From Flavobacteriales bacterium (lineage in GTDB: Bacteria > Bacteroidota > Bacteroidia > NS11-12g > UBA955): 62,846 nt of DNA. Of the stretch, positions 61,935 to 62,846 are shown piece by piece. A program made the translations under genes and the position numbers. The DNA is taken from positions 1-62,846 of the forward strand of contig CANFLS010000013.1 in assembly GCA_947447955.1 (NCBI GenBank). The letters run 5' to 3'. Within the stretch, counting starts at the first letter, position 1. Each line of letters begins with the position of its first letter. A model generated the notes under the pieces. That model saw nothing but the letters and a program-made list of their open reading frames with translations, did no database searches and was not told the DNA's origin.

Positions 61935-62846
61935 GGGTATATCCTTCAAAAAAATGTTCTCTAAAACTTCTAACCATCAGTGTTTTTGGTTTAAAAGAGA
62001 ATTTAGGTATTTCTAATTTTAAATAGTCGCAAAGTACGATTTCAAACCAAGGAACTCCAGCGCCCCAAGTGGTTAGCATAGCGCCGCCAAATCGAGGATT
62101 CACTTCCATGGTGTAAATTTCTTTCGATTCTGAATCTTCAATAAATTGAACGGTAATTGCGCCTTTAATTCCGTTTTGTTTTGCAAGAATATTGCAGGCA
62201 TTGTTGATTTTTTCATTGTCAACCGTTAAACTTTTTACAGCTTCGCCACCCAAAGTTTCAAGTCGTTTTCTAATTCCAAAAAATTGAAAATCGCTATTTA
62301 AAGCAATATATCCATCAACCGAATATTCTTGTCCTTTGATGCAATTTTGAATCTCGTAGTTTTTCGAATTCTCTGAGGCTATAAATACATCAAGTTCTTT
62401 TTGGTCGTTAAAATAGATTAATCCTTTGCTAGCCGAACCTTTGTCTGGTTTTGCAATGGCTGGAATTTTTCCCTCAAAACCCGCAACAGGCATTCCAATT
62501 GACTTAAAGAAATTGTTGGACGCAATTTTGCTAAAAAAAGTTTCACATTGGGTATAATCTGATGTTGGTGTAAACACAAAATCTGTTAGCTGAGCCAATA
62601 GTTCAACAGCGTGATCGTGATACGGTATGGCTATTTCAATTTGATTTTCTGCAATTGTATTTTTAATGTCGGTGAGTATGTTTGGGTCTGAAAACTTCAA
62701 CCCTTGAAATACAGTTGCAATTTTTTCAATTGGCAATCCGAATCCCATTTCATAAGCGAAAATTCGAATATCAATTCCTAATTTTTTACCCGCATCTATA
62801 AAACATTCAGCAGCTGAAAATCTTTTACCACCGCCAATAAAAAGTA
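61927..62846 (-). CDS. ATP-grasp ligase, 5'-truncated by the window edge
   Basis: Only the C-terminal part (about 305 codons) is visible. The frame is open to the right edge, beyond the ATG at 62748: the preceding codons read LFIGGGKRFSAAECFIDAG, which is a Rossmann-like ATP-grasp N-terminus, so the true start lies outside. ATP-grasp text: AIAKPDKGSASKGLIYF, QNCIKGQEYSVDGY, IYTMEVNPRFGGA. The family joins a carboxylate to an amine with ATP (carbamoyl-phosphate synthase-like). It overlaps neuB by 8 bp, so it is in the operon; ligation of an amino acid or acyl group to the sugar is an inference. Confidence 0.82.
   Translation of the reverse strand, partial: LFIGGGKRFSAAECFIDAGKKLGIDIRIFAYEMGFGLPIEKIATVFQGLKFSDPNILTDIKNTIAENQIEIAIPYHDHAVELLAQLTDFVFTPTSDYTQCETFFSKIASNNFFKSIGMPVAGFEGKIPAIAKPDKGSASKGLIYFNDQKELDVFIASENSKNYEIQNCIKGQEYSVDGYIALNSDFQFFGIRKRLETLGGEAVKSLTVDNEKINNACNILAKQNGIKGAITVQFIEDSESKEIYTMEVNPRFGGAMLTTWGAGVPWFEIVLCDYLKLEIPKFSFKPKTLMVRSFREHFFEGYTHD

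Noticed and set aside
1-62846. tRNA, rRNA, CRISPR arrays, prophage and integrative element ends
   Set aside because: All gaps between genes are under 300 bp and none shows a cloverleaf, rRNA segments, regular spaced repeats or phage genes; only the IS end at the left edge is mobile.

Overview
The window is AT-rich DNA from a member of the phylum Bacteroidota. The evidence is a SusC/SusD pair, two proteins with type IX secretion (T9SS) C-terminal tails, many small outer-membrane barrels, menaquinone biosynthesis (MenB) beside a trimeric succinate dehydrogenase, and repeated use of the Bacteroidota -7 promoter element TAnnTTTG. No tRNA, rRNA, CRISPR array or phage was seen. The order or family cannot be fixed from this sequence alone.

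Layout, left to right. (1) 1-145: the edge of an IS3-type insertion sequence. (2) 264-5473: a T9SS-exported LamG protein, then an exopolyphosphatase/polyphosphate kinase pair. (3) 5585-6980: a secreted esterase and a small acidic exported protein. (4) 7132-14498: an inorganic-carbon uptake operon, made of a SulP transporter, DabA, DabB and an outer-membrane porin. (5) 14781-24322: a polysaccharide utilisation locus (SusC, SusD, LamG lipoprotein, PF10091/GH144-like glucanase, GH3 beta-glucosidase) whose enzyme content points to a beta-glucan, plausibly beta-1,2-glucan. (6) 24383-35423: membrane and envelope genes (DUF6629, SRPBCC, PagL-like deacylase, fatty acid desaturase, several outer-membrane barrels, thioredoxin-like protein, MATE pump), with an alkyltransferase-like DNA repair protein and an RluA pseudouridine synthase. 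(7) 35481-55490: central metabolism and housekeeping (SdhBAC, RibE, GrpE, DnaJ, Icd, MenB, enoyl-CoA hydratase), an M48 protease, a sigma/anti-sigma/barrel operon, a methyltransferase, a PAP2 phosphatase, an Omp28-type lipoprotein and a Wzx-like flippase. (8) 55491-62846: a minus-strand nonulosonic acid operon of the legionaminic acid type (ATP-grasp, NeuB/LegI, HAD, NeuC/LegG, PtmE, LegF, a GT42/Maf-like candidate transferase, LegB), cut by the right edge.

The most notable points are: the SulP-DabA-DabB-porin operon, which could carry bicarbonate across both membranes; a DnaJ that has lost both halves of zinc centre I while keeping centre II; at least fourteen genes with an exact TAnnTTTG element upstream of the start codon, eight of them ending only 3-8 nt before it, implying leaderless or near-leaderless mRNAs; hairpins that look like terminators inside the leader or signal-peptide coding region of two genes of the polysaccharide locus; and an unassigned gene in the legionaminic acid operon that looks like a nonulosonate transferase. 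All product names rest on reading motifs and context; no database search was run.
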